Shown here piece by piece: positions 15,578-24,500 of a stretch of 64,000 nt of DNA. Location of the stretch: positions 62,001 through 126,000 of the forward strand of contig CAYRWR010000007.1 of assembly GCA_964428015.1 (NCBI GenBank), in the 5' to 3' direction. The notes under the pieces were generated by a model, which saw only the letters and a program-made list of their open reading frames with translations, ran no database searches and was not told the origin of the DNA. Positions within the stretch are counted from its first letter, which is position 1. Each line of letters starts with the position of its first letter. A program made the position numbers and the translations under genes. The DNA is from CAYRWR01 sp964428015 (GTDB taxonomy: Bacteria > Spirochaetota > Brevinematia > Brevinematales > CAYRWR01).

Positions 15578-18418
15578 TTACTTCCTATCAGGATTCAATT
15601 CCATGCCTATTATAGTGATATCGTCATTTAACTGACCGCTGCCGATAAAATCCTGTACAGATTTATACATTATTGCCACCAGACTTTTGAGATCCTGATT
15701 CTGATTATCATGAATGAGAGTCATCAATCTTTCATCGCCATATTCCACATTCAGAGCATTGAACTGTTCGTAAATTCCGTCGGTAAAGAGTAGCAGTTTA
15801 TCCCCTTTATGGAATACCGATGCTTTATTGGTATAAACACTGTTTTCTTCCAGTCCCAGAATCTTACCCGTGGAATGCAGTTCTCTGACCCCATGACTGT
15901 GGATAAGGGACTGGGGAGGGTGTCCGCCGGATGACCAGGTGACTTTTTCAGCTTTGATATCAATATCCACTACGATACAGGTGAAGAAAAAAGAAAGATA
16001 TGGATAATTTCGTATAAACCCCAGATTCAGTTTTTCCAGAATACGGGCGGGAGTTTTTTCAATTCTTTTTATTTTTTCATATTCACTTTTTATCAACATG
16101 GTGACCAGGGCTGCCTGTACTCCGTGACCTGTGGCATCAGCTATAAACACCCTGATCCGGCCTTCTTTGATCCGGAAGATATCATAGATATCACCACCGA
16201 CCTCTCCCATGGGGTCATAAATAATTTCCATATCGATATCATGGAGTTCCTGGGGACGGTACATCAGCAGACTTTTTTGAATTTTCTGGGCGATACTTAA
16301 ATCGGTTGACATGATGAGGTCTTTTTTCTTGAGGTCAGAATAAGTTGTCCGTAATTCCGCCGTCCTTTCCTGAATCAGTTTTTCCAGATTCTGAATGATA
16401 TAGGAATTCTCCAGGTTAGCAGAAAAATCATTGATAATAATCTGGAGCTGATTAATATCCTCTTCACGAATAGGCTTTTTTTGAAAGTAATTATCCACAA
16501 ATAATACGCCGATGGCTTGTTCACCTTTATACACCGGTAAAAAAGCACATTCATCCAGGTCTAATAGACTCTGTAGCTGTTTATCTTTTAGGTGAAAAAA
16601 CATTTCCCTGTCATGAACATAAAACACAGCCTGTCTATTATATACGTCCCATAGTATGGATCGGTCATCCTTTTCCAATACTATGCCACGGGCGACTTTT
16701 GACAATCTCCCCTCTTTAGGTTTCATTTTTCCCCGGTAATTAGCCATAAAATCCATGGCGTCCAGTCTCAGATTGGTATAATTGGATCTGGAGCCGAATG
16801 TTTCCAATAACTCAGTCTCATCCAGTTTCCCAATGGCATAGCGTCCCTGTAATACTCCGTCATCTACCAGAAAAATGATGGCGCGGTTATATTCAAACCC
16901 AAAATTAGCGGTGATAAAGGTTAAGAATACATTATATAAATCATCCACGTTTGTCACATGATGAAGATTGGCGGTGACCAGGTTCAGAAGTTTAAGGTTG
17001 TTCATATTCTGCCCCATAGTCAAGCGCATAGCATCAAAATTCCTTGCAAGGTCTTCAATTTCATCATTGGTGGCTATCTTTTTTTCTACATTGAAATTGC
17101 CCTTGATGATAAATCTCGTCCATTCTGTCAGTTCTTCCAGATGAGAACTGATTATACCTCCCATATTCAGGTAAATAATGATCATCAATATGGCGATGCT
17201 GGCCAGTAGAATGAGATTGAACATGAAGATTCTACGGACTTCCATACCCAGCATCTCCACTTCGATCATACCCACATAAAAACCCTTCAATTCATTCTGA
17301 ATCATTATTGGGGTTACAATGGTATTAAATCCCAGCCAGGGCAAAATGTGCTGATATTTCCGGGAGTATTCACCAAGCATTCGGGACGGTACTGTTAAAA
17401 ATATGCGTCGAGGCTTCTGACTCCAATCCACCTTTTCTTGTTTGTAATGATCCAGAAATTCTGTTTGTAAGAAATCACGTCTCAGTTTATAACCCAGTCT
17501 TTTCTGACTCTCTCTCTCAATGTCTAGAACTTCATCTCTGCTTTGTGAAAAGATAAACTCTAGATGGGTATCAGTAATGAAAAAATCACTCAATGTAATC
17601 TGAATATTGGCCAGTTTATTCTTTTCAATCCTCACTCGGGCATTAGCCAGAACTTTTTTCATTTCCCGCTGAAAAATACGCTGATTTTTGTAACTATGCA
17701 GTTCATTAAAATCAATCCCCGCGCCTTCCAATACCAGGTGAATCTGATTCATATTGTCAATGAGACCCTGTTTTATTATTTGTCTGATTTCATAAATATT
17801 ATAAAAGATGAATGCCAGATTTGTGATCAATGGTACCAGCAGCATACTTAAAGTGAGTTTAACACGGAAAGGGAGCCTTAATACCAGAATCCAGCGGATC
17901 AAAGGCTCTAGAATGGTGTATAATAACAGTAAAATAATCGAACCTGCCAGCAGCAGGTTGACTAACGTCCTGAGGCCTCGGATATTAGGAATAGTGTAAA
18001 CTGAATTAAACCCGCCAAATGAATCATCCGTGGTCTTTTTTTTGATGTCATGCGTCCAGATGGGTGCAGCCCAGCCTTTGACAAAGATGACATATTTGTA
18101 GGCATTTTCTCCCGGCTCAAAATCTTCCATCAGGTATTCCCATTGATGGTCGCCGGTCTTTTTCATCACATATTTATCATTTTCAATGTCCCAGGCTGAA
18201 AAAAATCCGGTTACTATCACTTTTTCAATATCCAGTTTAAGAACTTCATCATTATCCAGATTATAATTGATCAGGACGTTTTCTGGTAGAGGAAAGGTCA
18301 AAGTGAGCTTCTGAGGCTGATCAAATTGCCGTTCCAGGTTTTCCAAAGGAAACTGTATAAGATAAAGAAGCAAAAGGAGTCCAGTAATCATAAGAATACG
18401 GTATAAAATTTTTTTCAT
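15578..18418 (-). CDS. Membrane SpoIIE-type phosphatase with AMPK/CBM48-like outer domain, HAMP and GAF
   Basis: 946 residues, a multi-domain sensor phosphatase. Order seen: membrane helix 7-23; a beta domain at about 65-145 resembling the AMPK glycogen-binding/CBM48 fold (VIVTGFFSAWD, WEYLMEDFEPGENAYKYVIFVKGW, DDSFGGFNSVYTIP); two membrane helices (about 150-208); an outer sensing region (about 210-395); a helix near 400-422; HAMP; GAF (about 490-665); coiled coil; PP2C/SpoIIE (about 700-940) with GEVGGDIYD and FIADATGHG holding the metal-binding Asp residues. It should dephosphorylate an anti-sigma-antagonist (STAS) protein or similar. No STAS gene is adjacent, but an RsbW-like ATPase gene lies at 22324. 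GAGGGG precedes the ATG. The CBM48-like assignment is by eye. Confidence 0.82.
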   Translation of the reverse strand: MKKILYRILMITGLLLLLYLIQFPLENLERQFDQPQKLTLTFPLPENVLINYNLDNDEVLKLDIEKVIVTGFFSAWDIENDKYVMKKTGDHQWEYLMEDFEPGENAYKYVIFVKGWAAPIWTHDIKKKTTDDSFGGFNSVYTIPNIRGLRTLVNLLLAGSIILLLLYTILEPLIRWILVLRLPFRVKLTLSMLLVPLITNLAFIFYNIYEIRQIIKQGLIDNMNQIHLVLEGAGIDFNELHSYKNQRIFQREMKKVLANARVRIEKNKLANIQITLSDFFITDTHLEFIFSQSRDEVLDIERESQKRLGYKLRRDFLQTEFLDHYKQEKVDWSQKPRRIFLTVPSRMLGEYSRKYQHILPWLGFNTIVTPIMIQNELKGFYVGMIEVEMLGMEVRRIFMFNLILLASIAILMIIIYLNMGGIISSHLEELTEWTRFIIKGNFNVEKKIATNDEIEDLARNFDAMRLTMGQNMNNLKLLNLVTANLHHVTNVDDLYNVFLTFITANFGFEYNRAIIFLVDDGVLQGRYAIGKLDETELLETFGSRSNYTNLRLDAMDFMANYRGKMKPKEGRLSKVARGIVLEKDDRSILWDVYNRQAVFYVHDREMFFHLKDKQLQSLLDLDECAFLPVYKGEQAIGVLFVDNYFQKKPIREEDINQLQIIINDFSANLENSYIIQNLEKLIQERTAELRTTYSDLKKKDLIMSTDLSIAQKIQKSLLMYRPQELHDIDMEIIYDPMGEVGGDIYDIFRIKEGRIRVFIADATGHGVQAALVTMLIKSEYEKIKRIEKTPARILEKLNLGFIRNYPYLSFFFTCIVVDIDIKAEKVTWSSGGHPPQSLIHSHGVRELHSTGKILGLEENSVYTNKASVFHKGDKLLLFTDGIYEQFNALNVEYGDERLMTLIHDNQNQDLKSLVAIMYKSVQDFIGSGQLNDDITIIGMELNPDRK

Positions 18419-18466
18419 CTACCCCTCGGGCATTGGTAACATATTTTAAAGAAGGATTTTACTCTG

Positions 18467-20098
18467 TCAAGCCCGTTCTCTCACCACCAAAACCGCTGTC
18501 AGAACTACAGCAATACTTATCAGAATGATGGCAAGGAAGAATTTCCCCGGTTTAAATCCGACAGTCTTGGATTGATACTCAATAACCTGGAATCCATTCA
18601 AAAGCTTTTTCTTAATATTATCTCCCGTTAAAAAATTAAAATCAGATTCTTTTTCAATATTTATAATTTTATATTTAGAACTATCTTTAATTCTATAAAA
18701 TCCGGGTTGGTTCACTAAAACCCTATGTAAATTTTCATCCAGTAGAGTCCTACCTGGGATATCTCCCTGTTCAATCAACTCATTAAACCAAAAGCGGCTG
18801 ATTCTGTCATTCAGATAAAAAAGAAGAAAAAGACTGTCCTGCAATAATTCCTGGTTTTCATTCACAGAAAAATGAAAGAAAGAAATATTTTTATTTTCAC
18901 TTATTATTACTTTATCTCCTATTGATATTTTATCTTCTCCGGGAAGCCTGCTGTAGGAAAGCTGTAAGGCACTCATTGAGATATAATCCATTATTGGATA
19001 GTCTTTACTTAATATTTTTCCGGTTGCCATTGTTTTTTCGGGTGTAGTTAATACTCCCCAATTAATTCTTAAACTGTTTTCAAATTGGTCTTTTTTTTCC
19101 GGAATTAGAAAAACAATCTGCCGGGTAGTCGTCCCCTGCAAAGTAGACGTAAAACAGATGTCTGCTGCGGCGGGGATAGAAACATACTGAATCCTGGGGA
19201 ATATTGAGGAAAGATATTTTTTTATCAAAGTGGATTGACCTTCCAGAAACACTGCAGGCACATTTTTCTGCAATAGTCCAAAGTAAAAATGATTGTCTTC
19301 AGCCCAATCATCCCCTGAAAGCTCTACTCTTCCCTTATTTAATCCCCTGTTTTCCAGGTACCTGGATAGTCTGATCTGCTGAGTAGCTGCTGAGTCCAGA
19401 ACTAATTTATCATTAATATAAAGACTCAACCTGTCTCCCTCCTGGATTTCACCACCCAGTCGGATGACTATTTCAGTGGGTACCTGATCCACAGAGACTG
19501 TAGGTGTCAGACTAACTTCTTTTACAAAAATATTTCTGGCTGTATTCCTGAGTATTATAACTTCGCTTCCCGGGGGTACTGAAATCCGGTTTTCTTGGGG
19601 TCCCAGCTGATATTCCTGGCCATCAGTCAGCAGGATTAGCGGTGTGTTTTTGTGTTTTGATAGGATTGAGCTAAGAAGATTGTTAAGTAAGGGCCCCTGT
19701 AGAGTAAACTCTTCCAGTGGACCTTCTCCCTCCCACGATTTTTCTCCAAAATAGATTTTTTTTATATTAAACGTGGACCTGATATCAGAGATTACTTCTT
19801 TTAAAGGATATTGATTCATGCTTAAACTGGGATCTATCACCAGTATATAATCCTTATGAGGAAATTCTTCCAGCATGGGGACCATGGCGCCTGTAGTGAT
19901 AAGTCCTAAAATTAATAGTCTAATCAGCTGGTTAAATACACTTCGCCTATTCTGGTGAGTTCTAAGCAGTATCTCGTTTAAAATCATGTGGGATGGAAAT
20001 ACTTCCCGTGAACGCTGCAGACGCAGTCTTATAGCTAAAAGGAGTGGTATAAGCATGGCCAGATATAACCAGGCAAATTGCGGGTATAAAAAACTCAC
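18467..20098 (-). CDS. BatA-like membrane protein
   Basis: 543 residues. The N-terminus has the aerotolerance-type layout: a helix (FAWLYLAMLIPLLLAIRLRLQR), a basic stretch, a second helix (LIRLLILGLITTGAMVPML), then a von Willebrand A-like segment opening with YILVIDPSLSMNQY, where the MIDAS pattern DxSxS appears as DPSLSMN. A long soluble region and a C-terminal helix (FFLAIILISIAVVLTAVLVV) follow. The start is GTG, overlapping the DUF58 stop by four bases (GTGA), so the two are coupled. The usual MoxR ATPase gene is missing next door. A periplasmic substrate-handling role is inferred from the Bat family. Confidence 0.65.
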   Translation of the reverse strand: MSFLYPQFAWLYLAMLIPLLLAIRLRLQRSREVFPSHMILNEILLRTHQNRRSVFNQLIRLLILGLITTGAMVPMLEEFPHKDYILVIDPSLSMNQYPLKEVISDIRSTFNIKKIYFGEKSWEGEGPLEEFTLQGPLLNNLLSSILSKHKNTPLILLTDGQEYQLGPQENRISVPPGSEVIILRNTARNIFVKEVSLTPTVSVDQVPTEIVIRLGGEIQEGDRLSLYINDKLVLDSAATQQIRLSRYLENRGLNKGRVELSGDDWAEDNHFYFGLLQKNVPAVFLEGQSTLIKKYLSSIFPRIQYVSIPAAADICFTSTLQGTTTRQIVFLIPEKKDQFENSLRINWGVLTTPEKTMATGKILSKDYPIMDYISMSALQLSYSRLPGEDKISIGDKVIISENKNISFFHFSVNENQELLQDSLFLLFYLNDRISRFWFNELIEQGDIPGRTLLDENLHRVLVNQPGFYRIKDSSKYKIINIEKESDFNFLTGDNIKKKLLNGFQVIEYQSKTVGFKPGKFFLAIILISIAVVLTAVLVVRERA

Positions 20099-20913
20099 AG
20101 GACAGAACCTTTCCCAATCCTGTTCTGTAAAAGAAAATCTTTTAACTGAACATAATAGGGTTCTTTATGGTCAAACAATGCGTATGACAAACCTGCTTGC
20201 CGAAATTGCCGGGCCAATCGGGTGTTTCTGTCTCTGAGACGGGACAGGTATTCTTTTCTGACCGCCGCCGGTATGACCTCCAGACGGGACTGTGTCTCCA
20301 GGTCTATCAGTTCCAGATTTCCGGTAAGATTAAATTCTACTTCCTCCCGGCTCAGGATATGAATGACATGAATACCTTCTCTCACCAGATGGTCGATGCC
20401 GGATGGCTCTATCCAGAGATCACTGATAAAAATGGAAGTCCACTCTTTTTTACGGCTGAATCGTTCCGGATGCGACAGCCCCTGGTATTTTAAACCAGCC
20501 AGTTGTACTTCCAATAGTGAAATATTTTCCGGGTATTCTTTAAAGTGTTCCGTTGATTCTGCCAGGATAACCCGACTATGAAAATTTTTTAATAAGTAAC
20601 CCAGAAGAGCAGCGATTTTTCGCGATTTGTCCTGTTTATCCTGATAATCCATAGAGCGGGAACAATCCAGAATAATTCGAACTCTGGTACTGAGATCGGA
20701 GCCGTATTTTTTGATAAATAATTTTTGGCTTCTTCCATAAACTTTCCAGTCGATATCTTTCAGATTATCCCCAGGGCGATAGGCATTATACTGCTCAAAT
20801 TCCATATTTCGTCCCAGTACCCTGGACGAAAAATCGCCCTGTTTAAATCCCAGGACAGGCATGGAGAAATCAAATCTTCGGAAATATTCTATGGCTTGCT
20901 GTTCTAAAAACAC
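20095..20913 (-). CDS. DUF58 domain protein
   Basis: 272 residues. The DUF58 signature YRPGDNLKDIDWKVYGRSQKLFIKKY spans residues about 43-68, followed by a VWA-like core (VRIILDCSRSMDY, the MIDAS motif DxSxS being DCSRS). DUF58 proteins usually sit between a MoxR AAA ATPase and Bat proteins. Here the downstream BatA-like gene is present but no MoxR gene is upstream. The start is GTG with GGAGG four to five bases before it. The gene is divergent from the FlgO/CsgG-like gene at 21039. Confidence 0.82.
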   Translation of the reverse strand: MFLEQQAIEYFRRFDFSMPVLGFKQGDFSSRVLGRNMEFEQYNAYRPGDNLKDIDWKVYGRSQKLFIKKYGSDLSTRVRIILDCSRSMDYQDKQDKSRKIAALLGYLLKNFHSRVILAESTEHFKEYPENISLLEVQLAGLKYQGLSHPERFSRKKEWTSIFISDLWIEPSGIDHLVREGIHVIHILSREEVEFNLTGNLELIDLETQSRLEVIPAAVRKEYLSRLRDRNTRLARQFRQAGLSYALFDHKEPYYVQLKDFLLQNRIGKGSVL

Positions 20914-20981
20914 ATTGCCTCCGTCTTATCCATATTATAAATGATAGCTGGCGTTTAATAAAGAATATATTGCCCAGTGGT

Positions 20982-21011
20982 TTGGAAATTAGCCAGTAAT
21001 AGTGTTATAAT
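20982..21011 (+). promoter_or_regulatory. Promoter for the second FlgO/CsgG-like gene
   Basis: TTGGAA (20982-20987), 18 bases, TATAAT (21006-21011). It lies 27 bases before the ATG. Confidence 0.5.
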
Positions 21012-21038
21012 AATACCAATAATTATCCAGGGGAAAAC

Positions 21039-22247
21039 ATGAAAACTCTACTCCACCTTAGTGTGCTTTTATTTATTTCGTCCGCAATTTTTGCTGCAGA
21101 ACTGCCCAGTATCGCAGTACTGAGTATTGAACCTAAAAACACAGACAGCGAGATTGCTGATATGATCAGTGAGAAACTCAATCTGGAATTGTATAAATCC
21201 GGACATTATAAGGTCGTGGAAAGAGAAAAATTATCACAAATCACCAAAGAACAACAGCTCCAGCTTTCAGGCCTGACCGGAACTGAATATGCATCCCAAC
21301 TAGGAGAAATGATTTCAGCACAGCAACTTATGCTGGGCAGTATCTATACAATGGAAAATGTGTATCATCTCTATATCCGTGTTCTGGATGTACAGAGTAG
21401 TCAATATATTTCTGCCGGTGAAATTGAAAGTTCGACAATCAAAGAGCTTTTCAGTAAGATTCCTGGCCTGGTAGTTGAAATCAGTGGAGGAAAAACTTCC
21501 CCAAATACCTCTGGTGAAACTTCTGATTTTAACATCGAAGACAGTATCCAGTTCCTTAAAAAAAACTATTTTCCCAATCTCCAGAATTTCACCAACCGTA
21601 TTGATATCAAACTGGAAGACAGGATAAAAGCACTAACCCAGTCTATAGATAATCAGACTAAAACCGGCAATATCCAGGGTAATAAAAAAGAAACCAGTAT
21701 AACTAATAATAAACCTCAAAAAACTGTTTTACCACAAAAAAAACGTGAATTTCCCTTTTTTGACATATTTGTGGATTCCCGCTATTCCTTTGCTGATTTT
21801 AATTTTCCAGCCTACAATTTAACCGGAAATTTCTTCTACCTGGGCGGTTCCCTGCTTTATAATATTAATCCTCTTTTTGCCATGGGCCTGGGTGGAGGAG
21901 TAGGTCTACTTTTCAATGAATTCAACCCTCAGTATGACCTCAGTATGGGCTATGCCGGGATTCAGATGCGTTTCCGTTTGACCTTATGGAGGATAAGCCT
22001 GGGTGCTTCAGTCACGGGCGGCGTAGGCAAAATCTCGGTCATTGATAATGGTATTTTCAGTATTTTAGATCAAATTGTGATTAACCCCACTATTATACTA
22101 TTGGATAGCGCCGGGCATTTATCTTTTATGGTGGGGCCTCATCTGGACATCACTTTAAGCGTCTCTTACCTCTGGTCATCCCAGTTCAGCAGCGGTGTAA
22201 GCCTCAACAGTCTCACTGCTGGTCTTTCTTTGGATTTCCGTATCTAG
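21039..22247 (+). CDS. Exported FlgO/CsgG-like protein with beta-barrel-like tail
   Basis: 402 residues. The signal peptide (1-19) is cleaved near FAA-EL. Residues 20-150 form the FlgO/CsgG-type domain (PSIAVLSIEP, ISEKLNLELYKSGHYKVVEREKL, AQQLMLGSIYTM, VYHLYIRVLDVQSSQYI), with the same order as the protein at 9946. A Lys/Gln/Asn-rich linker (about 200-245) leads to about 160 residues of alternating beta strands (YSFADFNFPAYNL, GLGGGVGLLFNEF, IQMRFRLTLW) ending LSLDFRI, typical of an outer-membrane barrel. It probably joins a periplasmic domain to the outer membrane. AGGGGA precedes the ATG. Confidence 0.65.
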   Translation: MKTLLHLSVLLFISSAIFAAELPSIAVLSIEPKNTDSEIADMISEKLNLELYKSGHYKVVEREKLSQITKEQQLQLSGLTGTEYASQLGEMISAQQLMLGSIYTMENVYHLYIRVLDVQSSQYISAGEIESSTIKELFSKIPGLVVEISGGKTSPNTSGETSDFNIEDSIQFLKKNYFPNLQNFTNRIDIKLEDRIKALTQSIDNQTKTGNIQGNKKETSITNNKPQKTVLPQKKREFPFFDIFVDSRYSFADFNFPAYNLTGNFFYLGGSLLYNINPLFAMGLGGGVGLLFNEFNPQYDLSMGYAGIQMRFRLTLWRISLGASVTGGVGKISVIDNGIFSILDQIVINPTIILLDSAGHLSFMVGPHLDITLSVSYLWSSQFSSGVSLNSLTAGLSLDFRI

Positions 22248-22323
22248 AGGATTATTGACAAGCAGAGATGAAAAAACTACAATGATAAGTGTAGGTAAAA
22301 TTTGAACTGGGGCCGGAGTTTTC

Positions 22324-22833
22324 ATGTTTAATAAAAGATTGCTGGAACCGATACTGGAAGAATACCTGAAAAAATTCCCGGAAAATGCTCTGGAAGACGT
22401 CCGGATTGAATTAAAGGACGATGGTATTTTTATCCTGATCGGTGGAGCCCTCCCCTCTCTGCGTGTAGCCAATGTTATTATCAATGTTCTGCTCCGTCAT
22501 GTAATAAAAGGAGAGTCTAACAAATTTGTTATTTATGATGTCTCCCTGGCTATTGAAGAAACCATCATGAATGTTTTCCACCATGACAGCCCCGAAAATC
22601 TTGACCAGATAGAAGTCAATCTGCGATTTTCCAGTGATAACATATATTGTGAGATTACGGATCATCTATCCGATAAGGCACCCATTGACTTTCCACAGAT
22701 TTTTGCCAGTACTCCCGGACATAAATTCAGCGATGAAGGCAGAGATATCCTGCTGATCAAAAAAGCAGTGGATACCCTGGATTATGAATTTGCCAATCAA
22801 AAAAACATATTACGATTCACGAAAAGTTACTGA
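22324..22833 (+). CDS. RsbW/SpoIIAB-like ATP-binding protein
   Basis: 169 residues. The C-terminal 100 residues show the small GHKL ATPase fold of anti-sigma kinases: N-box EETIMNVFHHDS, a D-x-L segment (ITDHLSDKAPIDF) in place of the usual DxGxG, and a G-box-like stretch GRDILLIKKAVDTLDYE. The N-terminal 60 residues are an extra alpha/beta part with no known match. Such proteins bind a sigma factor or phosphorylate an STAS antagonist. The G1 box is degenerate, so kinase activity is uncertain. The gene has GGAG upstream and stands alone just before the trp promoter. It could work with the SpoIIE-type phosphatase at 15578. Confidence 0.65.
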   Translation: MFNKRLLEPILEEYLKKFPENALEDVRIELKDDGIFILIGGALPSLRVANVIINVLLRHVIKGESNKFVIYDVSLAIEETIMNVFHHDSPENLDQIEVNLRFSSDNIYCEITDHLSDKAPIDFPQIFASTPGHKFSDEGRDILLIKKAVDTLDYEFANQKNILRFTKSY

Positions 22834-22844
22834 TTTCAAGTTTA

Positions 22845-22873
22845 TTGACTTTTTTGAGCGGTTCTTTTAAATT
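22845..22873 (+). promoter_or_regulatory. trp operon promoter
   Basis: TTGACT (22845-22850), 17 bases, TAAATT (22868-22873). Transcription would start near 22880, just before the leader-peptide ribosome site. Confidence 0.55.
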
Positions 22874-22891
22874 ATGGTTCAAGAGGATGAT

Positions 22892-22939
22892 ATGAAAACA
22901 AATTATTGGCAGACTCAGCAGAATTGGTGGACTTCTTAA
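22892..22939 (+). CDS. trpL: trp leader peptide
   Basis: Fifteen-residue open frame MKTNYWQTQQNWWTS followed by TAA, with three Trp codons (positions 6, 12, 13; two adjacent). An AGAGG lies about five bases upstream. It sits between the promoter and a strong intrinsic terminator, then trpE. This is the classic arrangement for ribosome-stalling attenuation: low charged tRNA-Trp stalls the ribosome at the Trp codons and prevents terminator formation. An in-frame ATG at 22874 would extend it by six residues but has no ribosome site. Confidence 0.8.
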   Translation: MKTNYWQTQQNWWTS

Positions 22940-22976
22940 GTTTTTATAAATGGATCCTTTTGTGATATAATATCAT

Positions 22977-23009
22977 ACCGCAGGATTCTACCTGCGGTTT
23001 TTTTATTTT
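22977..23009 (+). terminator. trp attenuator terminator
   Basis: Stem ACCGCAGG / CCTGCGGT with a 6-base loop, then TTTTTTTATTTT, 38 bases past the leader stop. A competing pairing of GGATCCT (22952-22958) with AGGATTC (22982-22988) would open the left arm and is a possible antiterminator. A small palindrome TGATATAATATCA lies between them. Confidence 0.75.
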
Positions 23010-23067
23010 GGAGTTGATAGGATGGATTTTAATACAAAAAGACATTATGGCAGAATAGGAGATTCCT

Positions 23068-24489
23068 ATGCAGGGCAGCTATAAATTATTTCCGGTGTAT
23101 AAAGAGGTGCCGGCAGACGTTGAAACTCCGGTTTCAGCGTTTCTGGCATTAAAAAGTGAGAATGAGAAGGGTTTTCTGCTGGAAAGTGTAGAGATGGAAG
23201 AAAAACTGGGGAGATTTTCATTTCTGGGCTTTCAGCCTGAATTGGAATTTAAAGCCAAGAAAAATAAAGTCAGTATTTCCTTTCGGGGCAGTCTGGAAGA
23301 ATACCAGTCAGAGAATCCCGTAGTTGAACTGAAAAAAGTCATCAATTCCTTTAAAGAGCAGGCTATAGAAAAACTCCCCCCCTTCAGCGCTGGCCTGATT
23401 GGCTACTTCAGTTATGACAGCGTGCGATATTTTGAAAACCTGCCTGACCTCAAACCTGATAAACTGGGCTTACCTGATATCTATTTTGTGCTGCCTAAGA
23501 TTTTAATCGCTTTCGACCATATCAAACAAAAACTAATTTTCATAGCCTATGCCTATGATGAAAACGAAAAAGCTGAGGCTATGGCTTTAATTGATGAATA
23601 CGAAAACCGGCTATTTAATGCCAGGCCGGCACCCCGCATTAAAAGCACCCACAATAGTCAGATCCATCTCACTTCCAATTTCAGAAAATCAGACTTTGAA
23701 GCTGCTGTGGAAAAAGCCAAGAAGCACATAGTTGCCGGTGATATTTTTCAGGTGGTATTATCTCAGCGTCTGCGTACTGAGACAGAATTACCTCCTTTTG
23801 ACATCTACCGTAATCTGCGCATGATCAACCCCTCCCCCTATATGTTCTTTATGGATTTTACAGAATTCAAATTGATAGGCTCTTCACCCGAGGTCATGGT
23901 ACGCAGGACCAAAAAAGGCGGAAAGGATGAAGTCCTGGTGCGTCCTATCGCCGGTACCAGACGCAGAGGCAAAAACAGTCAGGAAGATAAAGCATTGGAA
24001 AAAGACCTGCTCAGTGATATCAAAGAACTGGCTGAACATACCATGTTATTGGATCTGGGTAGAAACGACGTAGGTCGTATCGCGAAATTTGGTACCGTTA
24101 GGGTCGAGAACCCCTTCCATATAGAACGGTATTCGCATGTTGTTCATATGGTCTCTGATGTACTGGGGACTCCTGAAGAGCGTTTTGACGTACCCGATAT
24201 CATTGGAGCCACTTTTCCCGCAGGGACAGTCAGCGGTTCACCTAAAGTCCGAGCCATGGAGATCATAGAAGACCTGGAGCCGGAAAAACGCGGTGTTTAT
24301 GCCGGTGCTATTGGTTACATTGATTTTTCCGGGAATACCGATACCTGTATCGCCCTGCGTACCATTGTCTATAAGGACAAAGTGGCTTATATCCAGGCCG
24401 GAGCCGGCATCGTCTATGATAGTGTACCTGAAAAAGAACACCAGGAAACCTTGAATAAAGCAAAAGCCCTGTTCAAGGCTCTGGTATAA
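23068..24489 (+). CDS. trpE: Anthranilate synthase component I
   Basis: Converts chorismate to anthranilate using ammonia supplied by TrpG: the first committed step to tryptophan. 473 residues, normal length. The N-terminal region has FLLESVEMEEKLGRFSFLG, which covers the Leu-Leu-Glu-Ser feedback-inhibition site for tryptophan. The chorismate-binding half has RPIAGTRRRG, HTMLLDLGRNDVGRIAKFG, FPAGTVSGSPKVRAMEIIE, RGVYAGAIGYIDFSG and IQAGAGIVYDS. It is first in the operon after the attenuator. GGAG lies 6-7 bases before the ATG. A 20-codon frame from 23022 to 23084 overlaps the start in another frame. Confidence 0.96.
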   Translation: MQGSYKLFPVYKEVPADVETPVSAFLALKSENEKGFLLESVEMEEKLGRFSFLGFQPELEFKAKKNKVSISFRGSLEEYQSENPVVELKKVINSFKEQAIEKLPPFSAGLIGYFSYDSVRYFENLPDLKPDKLGLPDIYFVLPKILIAFDHIKQKLIFIAYAYDENEKAEAMALIDEYENRLFNARPAPRIKSTHNSQIHLTSNFRKSDFEAAVEKAKKHIVAGDIFQVVLSQRLRTETELPPFDIYRNLRMINPSPYMFFMDFTEFKLIGSSPEVMVRRTKKGGKDEVLVRPIAGTRRRGKNSQEDKALEKDLLSDIKELAEHTMLLDLGRNDVGRIAKFGTVRVENPFHIERYSHVVHMVSDVLGTPEERFDVPDIIGATFPAGTVSGSPKVRAMEIIEDLEPEKRGVYAGAIGYIDFSGNTDTCIALRTIVYKDKVAYIQAGAGIVYDSVPEKEHQETLNKAKALFKALV

Positions 24490-24500
24490 AGGAGTGATCC

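Noticed and set aside
22955..22975. Second promoter (TGATATAAT) just before the trp attenuator
   Set aside because: The -10 looks good, but there is no -35, and the bases form a palindrome better seen as part of the leader structure.
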